64,000 nt of DNA from positions 806,001-870,000 of the forward strand of contig JBFXAQ010000001.1 of assembly GCA_050184115.1 (NCBI GenBank), read 5' to 3'. The notes under the pieces are model-generated. The model made no database searches, was not told the origin of the DNA, and saw only the letters and a list, made by a program, of their open reading frames with translations. Made by a program: the position numbers and the translations under genes. This DNA is from JACKNG01 sp050184115. GTDB lineage: Bacteria; Pseudomonadota; Gammaproteobacteria; Ga0077536. Positions 32,462-41,579 of the stretch are shown here, one piece after another. How positions within the stretch are numbered: position 1 is the stretch's first letter; the number at the start of each line of letters is the position of its first letter.

Positions 32462-33862
32462 TTACCCGCTCAGTGCACCGGCCTCGCCCCGGGGCGGCTG
32501 CCGCGGCAGGCGTACGACGAAATCGGAACCGGCTCCGGGCTGGCTGGTGACGGCGATCTCCCCGCCCATGGCCTCGACCAGCTCGCGACTGATGGTGAGC
32601 CCGAGCCCGGTGCCGTCGAAACGCCGCGTTGGCGAGCTGTCGCCCTGCACGAAGGGCGCGAAGATGTGCTCGACGAGGTCCGGCTCGATGCCGATGCCGG
32701 TATCGCTCACGCGCATCTCGACCGCGTCCGCCGACGGCGCGGCCAGGCTTACGTTGATCCGCCCTCGCGGCGTGAACTTGATGGCATTGCCGACCAGGTT
32801 GACCAGCACCTGGCGCACACGCAGCGGGTCACCGTGACACGGCGGCAGGTCGGGGGCGATCTCGAGTTCCAAGTCCACTGCCGTCGGTGCGGCGCCGCGC
32901 AGGGTCTCGATCACCCGCGCGGCGATGATCGGCAGGTCGATGGCCTGCACGTCGAGCGCGAGCTGGCCGCTCTCGATGCGCGAGAGATCCAGCAGTTCCT
33001 CGATGAGCGACATCAGGTGCTGGCCGGCGGCGCGGATCTCGCGCCCGTTGCTGCGCACCTCGTCGGGTTGCTCGGCGGTCAGCTCGATGAGCTGGGCGAA
33101 GCCAAGCACCGCGTTCATGGGCGTGCGCAACTCGTGGCTCATGCAGGTCAGGAATTCGGACTTGGCGCGGCTCGCCGCTTCCGCTGCCTCCTTGGCCGCG
33201 GCGAGTTCGAGCGTGCGTCGTTCGAGGTGGGCATTGGCAAGCTGTGACGACCAGAAGAAGCGGTTCCAGTTCGCGACCTGGCTGACCAGGTAGTAGCTGA
33301 ACACGGCGCAGCCCGCGGTCACGCCGAGGCCGAGGTTGGAGCCGAGGAACAGGCCGACCGCGGCGGTCGGCACCAGCAGCAGGGCGATGTAGGCCAGCGC
33401 CAGGTTGCGCCACATGCCGAAGGTGATGACGACGCTGCTCGACATCGCCGCGGTGAAGGCGAGGATGCCGGCGTTCAACCACTGGTTGGCGTAGTTCAGC
33501 AGCAGCAGCGCGCTGTAGGCGGCCCACACCAGCGGGATCAGCAGCGCGGCGGCGAAGAAGCGCGGTTCGTCGCGCCAGGCGCACGCGGCGCCGTCGTGCC
33601 GCAGGCTGTGGATGTACGGCACACGGGCCAGCATGGCCGTCGCCATGGCGGCCAGGATGGCGCCGAAAACGGCCGGCGCGTCGCTGGCATGACCGCTCAG
33701 GATGCCGCAAGCGACGGCGCCGAAGACCACTGCGAACATACCCGGCACGGCGCGCCGCGCGACTTCCGTGCGCACGCGGTTGCGCAGTTCCTGCTCGACC
33801 GCGACCGACAGGCCGGCGCGCTCGTCACGCGGGGTACGGGCGAGGTCGTCGAATCCGAACAT
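32462..33862 (-). CDS. membrane sensor histidine kinase
   Basis: A 466-residue protein with an N-terminal region of about five or six membrane helices (residues 40-195), a short coiled linker (LERRTLELAAAKEAAEAASR) and the kinase core. The phosphorylated His is in SHELRTPMNAVLGFAQLIEL, followed by the N box NLVGNAIKFTPRG, G1 box DTGIGIEP, F-type IFAPFVQGDS and G2 box GTGLGLTISRELVEAMGG. It has no receiver domain and no adjacent response regulator, so it is an orphan kinase. The membrane domain resembles MASE-type sensors; signal unknown. The gene follows aceF at 121 bases on the same strand. Confidence 0.92.
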   Translation of the reverse strand: MFGFDDLARTPRDERAGLSVAVEQELRNRVRTEVARRAVPGMFAVVFGAVACGILSGHASDAPAVFGAILAAMATAMLARVPYIHSLRHDGAACAWRDEPRFFAAALLIPLVWAAYSALLLLNYANQWLNAGILAFTAAMSSSVVITFGMWRNLALAYIALLLVPTAAVGLFLGSNLGLGVTAGCAVFSYYLVSQVANWNRFFWSSQLANAHLERRTLELAAAKEAAEAASRAKSEFLTCMSHELRTPMNAVLGFAQLIELTAEQPDEVRSNGREIRAAGQHLMSLIEELLDLSRIESGQLALDVQAIDLPIIAARVIETLRGAAPTAVDLELEIAPDLPPCHGDPLRVRQVLVNLVGNAIKFTPRGRINVSLAAPSADAVEMRVSDTGIGIEPDLVEHIFAPFVQGDSSPTRRFDGTGLGLTISRELVEAMGGEIAVTSQPGAGSDFVVRLPRQPPRGEAGALSG

Positions 33863-33983
33863 GCCGTGCAGCGGGCGGGTGTGCTCAGCGCACGCGGTAG
33901 CGGACAGGGCGCCCGAGCGCGCATGCGGCCGCCGCCGTATCCGCGCCGTGTCTCGGACGACGTCGTGCTGCCAGTGCGGGCAT

Positions 33984-35648
33984 TCAGAGCAGGATATGTC
34001 GGATGTCGCCGAGGACGGTGGTGAGGAAGCGGGTGAACTGCGCCGCGGCCACGCCGTCGATGACGCGGTGGTCGTAGGACAACGTGAACGGCAGCATGAG
34101 CCGCGGCACGAACTCGCCGCCGCGCCAGACCGGCTGCATCGCCGCCGGGGAGACGCCGAGGATGGCCACTTCGGGCAGGTTGATGATGGGGGTGAATTGC
34201 GTGCCGCCGACGCCGCCGAGGCTCGAGATGGTGAAGCAGGCGCCCTGCAGTTCGGCCGGCGTGACCTTGCGCGAGCGCGCGCGTGTCGACAGCTCGCGGA
34301 CCTCGAGGGCGAGCTCGTAGAGTCCCTTCTTGTCGACGTCGCGGATGACCGGCACGACCAGGCCGTGATCGGTGTTCACGGCGACGCCGATATGGAAGTA
34401 CTTCTTATGGATCAACGCCTCGCCGTCGGCCGACAGCGAGGCATTGAAGTCGGGGAATTTGCGCAGCGCGACCACGCTCGCCTTGACCAGGAAGGCGAGC
34501 AGGGTGAGCTTGGCGCCCTTGGCCTCGGCCTCATCCGCCTTGGAGCGGCGGAAGGCTTCGAGCTCGGTGATGTCGGCGCTGTCCATCTGGAACACGTGGG
34601 GTGCCGTGATCCAGCTGCGATGCAGGTTCTGCCCGGTGAGCCGCCGGATCTTGTTCAGCGGTGTGGTCTCGATTTCGCCGAACTTGCTGAAATCGATGTC
34701 CGGCGCGGCCGGCAGGGCGAAGCCTGCGCCGGCCTGGCCACGCGTACCATGCATGACGTCCTTGACGTGGGCCTGGACGTCACCCTTGACAATGCGGCCC
34801 TTGGGCCCGCTGCCGCGCACCAGGCTGACGTCGACGCCGAGTTCGCGCGCGAACTTGCGCACCGAGGGGCTGGCATGGGCCTTGGCCGACGCCGTGGCGA
34901 CGCTTGCGCGAGGCGCGTCCGCTGCGGCGGCCGTCGCCGCGGGCGCAGCTGCAGTTGCCGATTCGGCACGTGATGGTGTGGCGGCGGGCGGCGTGGTCGG
35001 TGTGGGCGCGGTCGGTGCGGCGCTGCCATGCAGGACGACGATGAGATCGCCCTCGGACACCTTGTCACCCACCGCGCAAGCGATGCGCTCGACGCGGCCT
35101 GCAGCCGGCGAGGGCACGTCCATGGTCGCCTTGTCGCTCTCCAGGGTGATGAGCGGATCCTCGGCGGCGACCATGTCCCCCGGCGCGACCAGCACGTCGA
35201 TGACATCGACGTGTTCGAAGTCGCCGATATCCGGCACGCGGACTTCCACCGTCGTGTCGCCGGACGGGTGCCGCGCCGCCGGTTGTGGCACTGGCAGTTG
35301 TGATGCTGGCGCGGTGGGCGTGGCCGCGGGGCGAGTGTCGTCGTCATCCGCGGCGGTGACGCGCGCCGCTGCCTCGTCGGGTGTCGCGCTCGGTGCGGCG
35401 GCACGCGTGTCGGCCGCTTCGAGCGTCACGATCAACGCACCTTCGCCCACCTGGTCGCCGACCGTGACGTGAACCGACTGCACGGTGCCGCCGGCCGGCG
35501 AGGGTACGTCCATGGTCGCCTTGTCGCTCTCCAGGGTGACGAGCGGGTCCTCTGGGGCAACGGTATCGCCGGGCTTCACCAGCACGTCGATGACGTCGAC
35601 CTGGTCGAAGTCGCCGATGTCGGGAACGCGGATCTCGGTGGTGGCCAT
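33984..35648 (-). CDS. aceF: pyruvate dehydrogenase E2, dihydrolipoamide acetyltransferase
   Basis: A 554-residue E2 with two N-terminal lipoyl domains, each with ESDKATMD (lipoyl Lys near residues 43 and 173), joined by Ala/Pro/Thr-rich linkers. The peripheral-subunit-binding domain (SPSVRKFARELGVDVSLVRG) and the acetyltransferase core ending LSYDHRVIDGVAAAQF, with the catalytic His and Asp, follow. It receives the acetyl group from E1 and forms acetyl-CoA. The gene is 9 bases after aceE, clearly co-transcribed. The E3 gene (lpd) is not next to it. Parts of the two lipoyl domains are nearly identical in DNA. Confidence 0.96.
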   Translation of the reverse strand: MATTEIRVPDIGDFDQVDVIDVLVKPGDTVAPEDPLVTLESDKATMDVPSPAGGTVQSVHVTVGDQVGEGALIVTLEAADTRAAAPSATPDEAAARVTAADDDDTRPAATPTAPASQLPVPQPAARHPSGDTTVEVRVPDIGDFEHVDVIDVLVAPGDMVAAEDPLITLESDKATMDVPSPAAGRVERIACAVGDKVSEGDLIVVLHGSAAPTAPTPTTPPAATPSRAESATAAAPAATAAAADAPRASVATASAKAHASPSVRKFARELGVDVSLVRGSGPKGRIVKGDVQAHVKDVMHGTRGQAGAGFALPAAPDIDFSKFGEIETTPLNKIRRLTGQNLHRSWITAPHVFQMDSADITELEAFRRSKADEAEAKGAKLTLLAFLVKASVVALRKFPDFNASLSADGEALIHKKYFHIGVAVNTDHGLVVPVIRDVDKKGLYELALEVRELSTRARSRKVTPAELQGACFTISSLGGVGGTQFTPIINLPEVAILGVSPAAMQPVWRGGEFVPRLMLPFTLSYDHRVIDGVAAAQFTRFLTTVLGDIRHILL

Positions 35649-35657
35649 GCGCGCGCC

Positions 35658-38306
35658 CTACTGGTTCATCGGGTTCGGTTTCTCGGCGTCGATGCCGTAG
35701 CGGGCGATGGCCTCGGCCACCACCCGGGGCTCGATCTCGCCGTCGTCGGCCAGCGCCTTCAGCGCTGCCACGACGATGTAATGGCGGTTGACCTCGAAGT
35801 ACTCGCGCAGCTTGCGCCGCGAATCCGAGCGGCCGAAGCCGTCGGTGCCGAGCACGCGGTAGCGGCGCGGTACGTACTCGCGGATCTGGCCGGCGTAGGC
35901 GCGGATGTAGTCGGTCGCCGCGATGCACGGTCCCTGGTGCTCGGCCAGTCGGTTGGTGAGGTAGGCGGTGCGCGGCGCTTCGAGCGGATGCAGCATGTTC
36001 CAGCGCGAGCATTCGAGGCCCTCGCGCCGCAGTTCGTTGAAACTGGTCACGCTCCACACGTTGGCCGGCAGGCCGAAATCGCTCTCCAGCAATTCGCCGG
36101 CGGCGATGACCTCGCGCAGGATGGCGCCCGAGCCGAGCAGTTGCACGCGCGCGTTGGCACTCTCCTTGAACAGGTACATGCCGCGCACGATGTCGTCCTC
36201 GATGCCGGCGGGCATCGCCGGGTGCGCGTAGTTCTCGTTCATCACCGTCAGGTAATAGAAGACGTTCTCCTGGCGTTCGAGCATGCGGCGCAGGCCATGG
36301 TGGATGATCACCGCGAGCTCGTAGCCGAAGGCCGGGTCGTAGCTGACACAGTTGGGAATGGTGGCGGCGATGAGGTGGCTGTGGCCGTCCTGGTGCTGCA
36401 GGCCCTCGCCGGCCAGGGTGGTGCGCCCGGCGGTGCCGCCGAGCAGGAAACCGCGCGCCTGCATGTCGCCGGCGGCCCACGCGAGATCGCCGATACGCTG
36501 GAAGCCGAACATCGAGTAGAAGATGTAGAACGGCACCATCTGCAGGTTGTGGCTGGAATAGGCGGTGGCGGCCGCGATCCACGAGCTCATGGCGCCGGCC
36601 TCGTTGATGCCTTCCTCGAGGATCTGACCCTTGATGTCCTCGCGGTAGTACATCAGCTCGTCGTGGTCGACCGGTTCGTAGAGCTGGCCGACGGCGGAAT
36701 AGATGCCGAGCTGGCGGAACATGCCCTCCATGCCGAAGGTGCGCGCCTCGTCGGGCACGATGGGCACCACGCGCGGTCCGAGCTGCTTGTCGCGCAGCAC
36801 CGCCGAGAGCAGGCGCACGAAGGCCATGGTGGTCGAGATCTCGCGCTCACCCGAGCCTTCGAGCACGGCGCTGAAGATGTCGAGCCCCGGTACCGCGAGG
36901 GCGTGGTCGGTGCGTTGGCGGCGCTGCGGCACGAAGCCGCCGAGCGCCGCGGTGCGCTCGCGCAGGTAGACCATCTCCGGGCTGTCGTCGGCCGGCTTGT
37001 AGAACGGCGCCGCGGCGATGTCGGCATCCGAGATGGGGATGTTGAAGCGGTCACGGAAGGCCTTCAGCGACTCCTCGCCCATCTTCTTCTGCTGGTGGGT
37101 GATGTTCTTGCCTTCGCCGGCCTCGCCCATGCCGTAGCCCTTGACGGTCTTGCACAGGATGACCGTCGGCTGGCCGGTGTGCGCGACGGCGGCGGCGTAG
37201 GCGGCGAAGACCTTGTGCGGGTCGTGCCCGCCGCGGTTGAGGCGCCAGATGTCGTCGTCGCTCATGTTGGCGACCATGGCCTTGAGTTCGGCGTACTTGC
37301 CGAAGAAGTGCTCGCGTACGAAGGCGCCGTTGAACGCCTTGTAGGCCTGGTATTCGCCGTCGACGGCTTCCTCCATGCGATCGCGCAGCAGGCCCTTCTT
37401 GTCGCGCGCCAGCAGCGGGTCCCAGGCCGAGCCCCAGATGACCTTGATGACGTTCCAGCCGGCGCCGCGGAAGTCGCTTTCCAGTTCCTGGATGATCTTG
37501 CCGTTGCCGCGCACCGGGCCGTCGAGACGCTGCAGGTTGCAGTTGATGACGAAGACGAGGTTGTCGAGCTTCTCGCGCGAAGCCAGCGCGGCGGCACCGA
37601 AGGCCTCGGGTTCGTCCATCTCGCCGTCGCCCATGAAGGCCCACACCTTGCGCCCCTGGCGCTCGATGAGGCCGCGGTTCTCGAGGTAGCGCATGAAGCG
37701 CGCCTGGTAGATGGCCATGATCGGCCCGAGCCCCATCGAGACGGTAGGGAACTGCCAGAAGCCCGGCATCAGCCACGGGTGGGGGTAGGACGAGAGGCCC
37801 TGGCCGTCGACCTCCTGGCGGAAGTTGTCGAGCTGGGCGTCGTCGAGCAGGCCGAGCAGGTAGGCGCGGGCATAGATGCCGGGCGCCGAGTGGCCCTGGA
37901 AGAAGACGAGGTCGCCGCCGTGCGCGTCGCTCGGCGCATGCCAGAAGTGGTTGTAGCCGATCTCGTAGAGGGTCGCCGCGCTGGCGTAGCTCGCGATATG
38001 GCCGCCGAGTTCGCTGTTCTTGCGGTTGGCCTTGACCACCATGGCCATGGCGTTCCAGCGGTTGATCGAACGGATGCGCCATTCCAGCGCCGGATCACCC
38101 GGCGTGTAGGTCTCTTTGTGCGGCGGGATGGTGTTGATGTACGCGGTACGTGCCGAGTAGGGCAGGTTGACGCCGGAGCGGCGGGCCTGGTCGATCAGGC
38201 GCTCGAGCAGGTAGTGGCTGCGTTCGACGCCCTCGACGTCGATGACCGCATCGAGCGCATCGAGCCATTCCTGGGTTTCCTGCGGATCGTCGTCCTGTAC
38301 AGCCAT
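35658..38306 (-). CDS. aceE: pyruvate dehydrogenase E1, homodimeric type
   Basis: An 882-residue protein, close to the 887 of E. coli AceE. It begins MAVQDDDPQETQEWLDALDA; GDGEMDEPEAFGAAALASRE then INCN forms the thiamine diphosphate/magnesium motif, and LGGHIASYASAATLYEIGYN and HPWLMPGFWQFPTVSMGLGP are hallmark stretches. It decarboxylates pyruvate and reductively acetylates the lipoyl groups of AceF. It heads the aceE-aceF operon. A TATAAG sequence about 40 bases upstream on the coding strand could be its -10, with no clear -35. No regulator of the PdhR type is adjacent. Confidence 0.97.
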   Translation of the reverse strand: MAVQDDDPQETQEWLDALDAVIDVEGVERSHYLLERLIDQARRSGVNLPYSARTAYINTIPPHKETYTPGDPALEWRIRSINRWNAMAMVVKANRKNSELGGHIASYASAATLYEIGYNHFWHAPSDAHGGDLVFFQGHSAPGIYARAYLLGLLDDAQLDNFRQEVDGQGLSSYPHPWLMPGFWQFPTVSMGLGPIMAIYQARFMRYLENRGLIERQGRKVWAFMGDGEMDEPEAFGAAALASREKLDNLVFVINCNLQRLDGPVRGNGKIIQELESDFRGAGWNVIKVIWGSAWDPLLARDKKGLLRDRMEEAVDGEYQAYKAFNGAFVREHFFGKYAELKAMVANMSDDDIWRLNRGGHDPHKVFAAYAAAVAHTGQPTVILCKTVKGYGMGEAGEGKNITHQQKKMGEESLKAFRDRFNIPISDADIAAAPFYKPADDSPEMVYLRERTAALGGFVPQRRQRTDHALAVPGLDIFSAVLEGSGEREISTTMAFVRLLSAVLRDKQLGPRVVPIVPDEARTFGMEGMFRQLGIYSAVGQLYEPVDHDELMYYREDIKGQILEEGINEAGAMSSWIAAATAYSSHNLQMVPFYIFYSMFGFQRIGDLAWAAGDMQARGFLLGGTAGRTTLAGEGLQHQDGHSHLIAATIPNCVSYDPAFGYELAVIIHHGLRRMLERQENVFYYLTVMNENYAHPAMPAGIEDDIVRGMYLFKESANARVQLLGSGAILREVIAAGELLESDFGLPANVWSVTSFNELRREGLECSRWNMLHPLEAPRTAYLTNRLAEHQGPCIAATDYIRAYAGQIREYVPRRYRVLGTDGFGRSDSRRKLREYFEVNRHYIVVAALKALADDGEIEPRVVAEAIARYGIDAEKPNPMNQ

Positions 38307-38416
38307 GGTTGTCGAATCACCGGAATAGAAGCGGATGCAGCCAATCTTATAGCGTCTGCCCGGTCGCTAGTACCTCGCGGCGCGTGCCGCCGGCAGCGCC
38401 AGCCATCGCGATTCCC

Positions 38417-38941
38417 TCACTCGGGGCAGGGTTCCTCGCGCGCACAGCGCACGCCATTGTCGTAGAGGAAGCGGATGAACTCGCCGCCCGGCACGAAGCG
38501 TGCGTCGAGTTTGTCGGACTGCGCGCCGCGGTCGATCTCGGTGAGGAAGCATTCGCGATCCTCGCCGGCATCGCGGCAGACGAATTCCAACGGCGCGACC
38601 GCACCCGAGTTGGTCTCCAGGCGATAGCCCTCTGCGGTGCGCTCCCAGCGGCGCACGAAGCGGGTCGCGGCACAGTCGCAGGCGAGGTAGCGGTCGGCGT
38701 ACTCGATGAGCTTGCCGACGGTCATGTTGGGGGTGGCCGGGTCGAGGCGCGGGTTGACCAGGTGCGCGGTCAGCATGTCGCGCGGGGTGGCGGTCTGGTC
38801 GACGGTCGCAGCGGTTGCCTGCGCCGCCGTCGTTTTCGCGTCGTCGCCGCCGCCCAGGCGCGGCAGCTTGGGGACCGGCACGCGCGAGCATGCGCTCAGC
38901 AAGAGGACGAGGCACAGGGCGAGAAGACGTCGTTTGTTCAC
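38417..38941 (-). CDS. small lipoprotein
   Basis: A 174-residue protein beginning with GTG at 38939-38941: VNKRRLLALCLVLLLSACSR. The lipobox LSAC predicts cleavage before Cys18 and lipid attachment; residue +2 is Ser, which favours the outer membrane. The mature part has a low-complexity Thr/Ala linker, then four further cysteines (ACDCAATRF, FVCRDAGEDRECF, VRCAREEPC) and an acidic tail. The even pattern of cysteines suggests disulfides in the periplasm. Family not recognised. It lies 32 bases downstream of the HAD gene and ends just before the region upstream of aceE. Confidence 0.78.
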   Translation of the reverse strand: MNKRRLLALCLVLLLSACSRVPVPKLPRLGGGDDAKTTAAQATAATVDQTATPRDMLTAHLVNPRLDPATPNMTVGKLIEYADRYLACDCAATRFVRRWERTAEGYRLETNSGAVAPLEFVCRDAGEDRECFLTEIDRGAQSDKLDARFVPGGEFIRFLYDNGVRCAREEPCPE

Positions 38942-38973
38942 GTGGTGACCTTGGGCGTGACAGGGTTGTCGAT

Positions 38974-39864
38974 TCACTCGCCGCGCTCGTCGTGGCCGAT
39001 TTCCTGCAGGAAGCGGTGGCGCTCCTGCTCGAAGCTGATGCGGGCGAGGATGAGATCGAGGATCTTGTGGATGCGGCGTTCCAACCGCTTGCCGGCGCGG
39101 TAATCGGCCGGAGCGTAGAAGTCGATGCGGTTGGCGGCAACCAGGCGTTGGCACACCGCGACCGACTCCTCGCTGCGCGGCTTGTGCACGGCGACGGCGA
39201 AGCCGCCGTAGTTCTTCACCACCGTCATGCAGGGCACGTCGGTGAGGCCGTCGCCGATGTAGAGCATGTGCTGGAAGGGAATGGGGCGTTCGCCTTCCGG
39301 CATGTACTCGTTGATGGTCTCGAGCTGCTGCTCGCGGCCCTTGTTGATGCGGAACAGGTACTGGGTCTTGGCCGTGTCGTTGATGACGACGGTGGGAAAG
39401 CGCGCCGCCTCGTGGTGATCGAAGTAGTACTGCGAGGCATAGATGCGGCTGAAGTGATCCTTGATGCTGATGCCTTCGAGGATTTCGCCGAGGCCCGCCG
39501 AGACGATGTAGTGGCGGGTCTGCACGGTTCCGCCGCTGTGTTCGTCGACGTAGGCGTTGACGCGGTCGAACCAGCTCTCGACGCCAGGGTAGTACTCGAT
39601 GCCCGCGGCGAGGCGGCGCAGGTCGTCCCGCGAGAGGTGGGCCTTGTTGGCCTCGATCTTCTCCACCAGCAGGCGCATGTAAGTGAGGATGGCGTCGCCG
39701 CCGGTACGTGCGACTTCCGCATTCACCTCGGCCCAGAACGCCTCGCCAGAGATGCCGAGCTGCGGCAGTACGGTGTATTCCTGCATTGGCTGCGGGGTCA
39801 GCGTGCCATCGAAGTCGTACACGATGGCGAGCGTGGCGCGGTGATAGCCGGTCTTGCGTGCCAT
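38974..39864 (-). CDS. HAD-superfamily phosphatase
   Basis: A 296-residue protein with motif I in AIVYDFDGTLTPQ (Asp nucleophile and Asp+2), motif II in YIVSAGLGEIL and motif IV in YIGDGLTDVPCM. A helical C1-type cap lies between. Substrate cannot be read; relatives include phosphoserine-phosphatase-like proteins. It is the second member of a chain of closely spaced leftward genes (macro domain 2 bases upstream, lipoprotein downstream), with no shared pathway visible. Confidence 0.87.
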   Translation of the reverse strand: MARKTGYHRATLAIVYDFDGTLTPQPMQEYTVLPQLGISGEAFWAEVNAEVARTGGDAILTYMRLLVEKIEANKAHLSRDDLRRLAAGIEYYPGVESWFDRVNAYVDEHSGGTVQTRHYIVSAGLGEILEGISIKDHFSRIYASQYYFDHHEAARFPTVVINDTAKTQYLFRINKGREQQLETINEYMPEGERPIPFQHMLYIGDGLTDVPCMTVVKNYGGFAVAVHKPRSEESVAVCQRLVAANRIDFYAPADYRAGKRLERRIHKILDLILARISFEQERHRFLQEIGHDERGE

Positions 39865-39866
39865 GG

Positions 39867-40370
39867 TCAGAGCAGGGCCTGATAGTGGGCGAGCATGGCG
39901 TCGCCGAAGCAGGCGAAGACAACGCGTTCGATGCCCGGGTGACGCGTGACGCCGGCCCGCACCTCGGCGACGGCGATGGCGGCCGCCGCGGCGTGCGGGT
40001 AACCGTACACACCGCAGCTGATGGCCGGGAAGGCGAGACTGGCCAGGCCGTGTTCGGCGGCCAGCGCGAGCGCGTTGCGGTAGCAGTTCGCCAGCAACGC
40101 GGCCTCACCCCGTGCACCGCCCTGCCATACCGGGCCGACGGTGTGGATGACGTGGCGTGCCGGCAGGTCATATCCGCCGGTGATGCGTGCCTCGCCCGTC
40201 GGGCAGCCGCCGAGGGTGCGGCATTCGGCGAGCAGTCCGGGGCCGGCCGCGAGGTGGATCGCGCCGTCGACCCCGCCGCCGCCGCGCAGGCTTTCGTTGG
40301 CGGCGTTGACGATGGCATCCACGGCGAGCGCGGTGATGTCGCAGGTGCGGGCTTCGAGAGAGGCGGTCAT
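39867..40370 (-). CDS. macro-domain ADP-ribose-binding protein (YmdB-like)
   Basis: A 167-residue single-domain protein, MTASLEARTCDITALAVDAI onward. VDAIVNAANESLRGGGGVDGAIH is the signature ADP-ribose loop with the catalytic Asn and Asp of deacetylating macro domains, and ISCGVYGYPHAAAA is the second phosphate loop. Enzymes of this type remove the acetyl group from O-acetyl-ADP-ribose or ADP-ribose from acidic residues. An in-frame ATG-like start five codons upstream (40385) is less likely. The gene ends 2 bases before the HAD phosphatase start. No ADP-ribosyltransferase is adjacent, so a housekeeping role is likely. Confidence 0.9.
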   Translation of the reverse strand: MTASLEARTCDITALAVDAIVNAANESLRGGGGVDGAIHLAAGPGLLAECRTLGGCPTGEARITGGYDLPARHVIHTVGPVWQGGARGEAALLANCYRNALALAAEHGLASLAFPAISCGVYGYPHAAAAAIAVAEVRAGVTRHPGIERVVFACFGDAMLAHYQALL

Positions 40371-40388
40371 GGAGCGGGATCGCACGTG

Positions 40389-40892
40389 TCAGGGCGTAGC
40401 CCCAGCCAGTTCGATCACCGTGGCGTCGAACGTGCCGGTGGCGTCGGCGGCATCGAGACGGTCGAACAGGGCGAGGTGGAAGGCTGCGTCGCCGCCGCGC
40501 AGGGCGCGGTAGGCGGTCAGCGCGCCGCGCATGCCGGCGTTGTCGTCGCTGCCGGCCTCGCCGCGCGCGAGTTGCGCGGCCATGTTGGCACCGAGGAAGG
40601 CGGCGTAGAGCACGGCTTTGCGCTCGGGCGCCAGCGCCTCGTCGTACATCCAGCCGAGCAGGTTCTCGTTCAACACGATGTGCACTTCGCCGCTGCCGCG
40701 GATGAAGTCGAGAAAGGGCTGGGTGCGGTCGAGGCGTGCCACGGGGTCGGCGGCAAAGGCTTCCCAGGCGGCCTGCGCGGTGGCGGCATCCGGCACCGCG
40801 GGTGGCGCTGCGGCCTCCGCTGCGGTCTGTGCCGCCGTGACGGCGCTCCAGGCCAGGAGTGCGGCGAGGACGTAGGGTCGATATGCGGTCAT
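40389..40892 (-). CDS. secreted protein of unknown function
   Basis: A 167-residue protein with a signal peptide (MTAYRPYVLAALLAWSAVTA, cleavage near AQTAAEA), followed by a mainly helical domain: AAWEAFAADPVARLDRTQPF, GSGEVHIVLNENLLGWMYDE and AAFLGANMAAQLARGEAG. I do not recognise a family. No cysteines or catalytic pattern stand out. It lies between the HAD phosphatase gene (3 bases after it in the direction of reading) and the macro-domain gene, and is likely co-transcribed with them. Confidence 0.7.
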   Translation of the reverse strand: MTAYRPYVLAALLAWSAVTAAQTAAEAAAPPAVPDAATAQAAWEAFAADPVARLDRTQPFLDFIRGSGEVHIVLNENLLGWMYDEALAPERKAVLYAAFLGANMAAQLARGEAGSDDNAGMRGALTAYRALRGGDAAFHLALFDRLDAADATGTFDATVIELAGATP

Positions 40893-40895
40893 GGT

Positions 40896-41579
40896 TCAGG
40901 GTCCGTGGTCGAAGAGTGTGAGGACGACCTCGGCGGCGCGGGTCGTCGAGGGCAGAACGTAATGGGCCAGCGCGGCGATGGCCGCGCTCGGCCGGTGCAG
41001 GTCGGGCACCATGATGGTCAGCATGCGCGCGGCGGCCGCGGACTGCACGCCGGCCGCGGAGTCCTCCAGGGCCACGCAGCGCTGCGGCGCGACGCCGATG
41101 GCGTTGGCGGCGCGCTCGAAGATCTCGGGCGCCGGCTTGCCGTTCTCGACCTCGTTGCCGCACACCATGTGATCGATGAACGCACCGAGGCCGGCGAGCG
41201 TGAGCGAACGTTCGGCCTGGTCGCGCTGGGTCGAGGTGGCGACGCCAAACGGGATGTCGCGCTCGCGCAGGGCAGCCAGCAGCATTGCCATGCCCGGTTG
41301 CGCCGGTACGCCGTGGCGATCGGTATGGGCCGTCCAGATGGCGCGGAAGCGCTCGCGGAAGGCCTCCATGGGGAAATCCTCGCCCATGCTCTCGCGCACC
41401 GCGGCCTCCACCGCGCGCGGCGGCAGGCCCATCCAGGCGACGTAGGTCTCGTCGCTGAGCTGGTAGCCGATCTCGCGCGCCGAATGCTGCGCGGCCATGC
41501 GGAACAGCGGTTCGGAATCGATCAGGATGCCGTCCATGTCGAACACCACCCCGGCGTAGGCGCGGCCCGCGCGGCTCAT
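40896..41579 (-). CDS. HAD-superfamily hydrolase, beta-phosphoglucomutase/GPH-like
   Basis: A 227-residue protein with motif I in GVVFDMDGILIDSEPLF, a helical cap (YQLSDETYVAWMGLPPRAVE), motif II in FGVATSTQRDQAE, motif III Lys in NGKPAPEIFERAA and motif IV in CVALEDSAAGVQSA. The DxDGxLxDSE signature is that of the phosphoglycolate phosphatase/beta-phosphoglucomutase group, which hydrolyses or isomerises small phosphorylated compounds such as sugar phosphates. The canonical Thr/Val after DG is Ile here. The ATG overlaps the TGA of the upstream LOG gene (ATGA). Confidence 0.9.
   Translation of the reverse strand: MSRAGRAYAGVVFDMDGILIDSEPLFRMAAQHSAREIGYQLSDETYVAWMGLPPRAVEAAVRESMGEDFPMEAFRERFRAIWTAHTDRHGVPAQPGMAMLLAALRERDIPFGVATSTQRDQAERSLTLAGLGAFIDHMVCGNEVENGKPAPEIFERAANAIGVAPQRCVALEDSAAGVQSAAAARMLTIMVPDLHRPSAAIAALAHYVLPSTTRAAEVVLTLFDHGP

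Noticed and set aside
35469..38465. A 998-codon plus-strand frame opposite aceE
   Set aside because: Antisense to a certain aceE; composition reflects the complement of its codons and has no motif.
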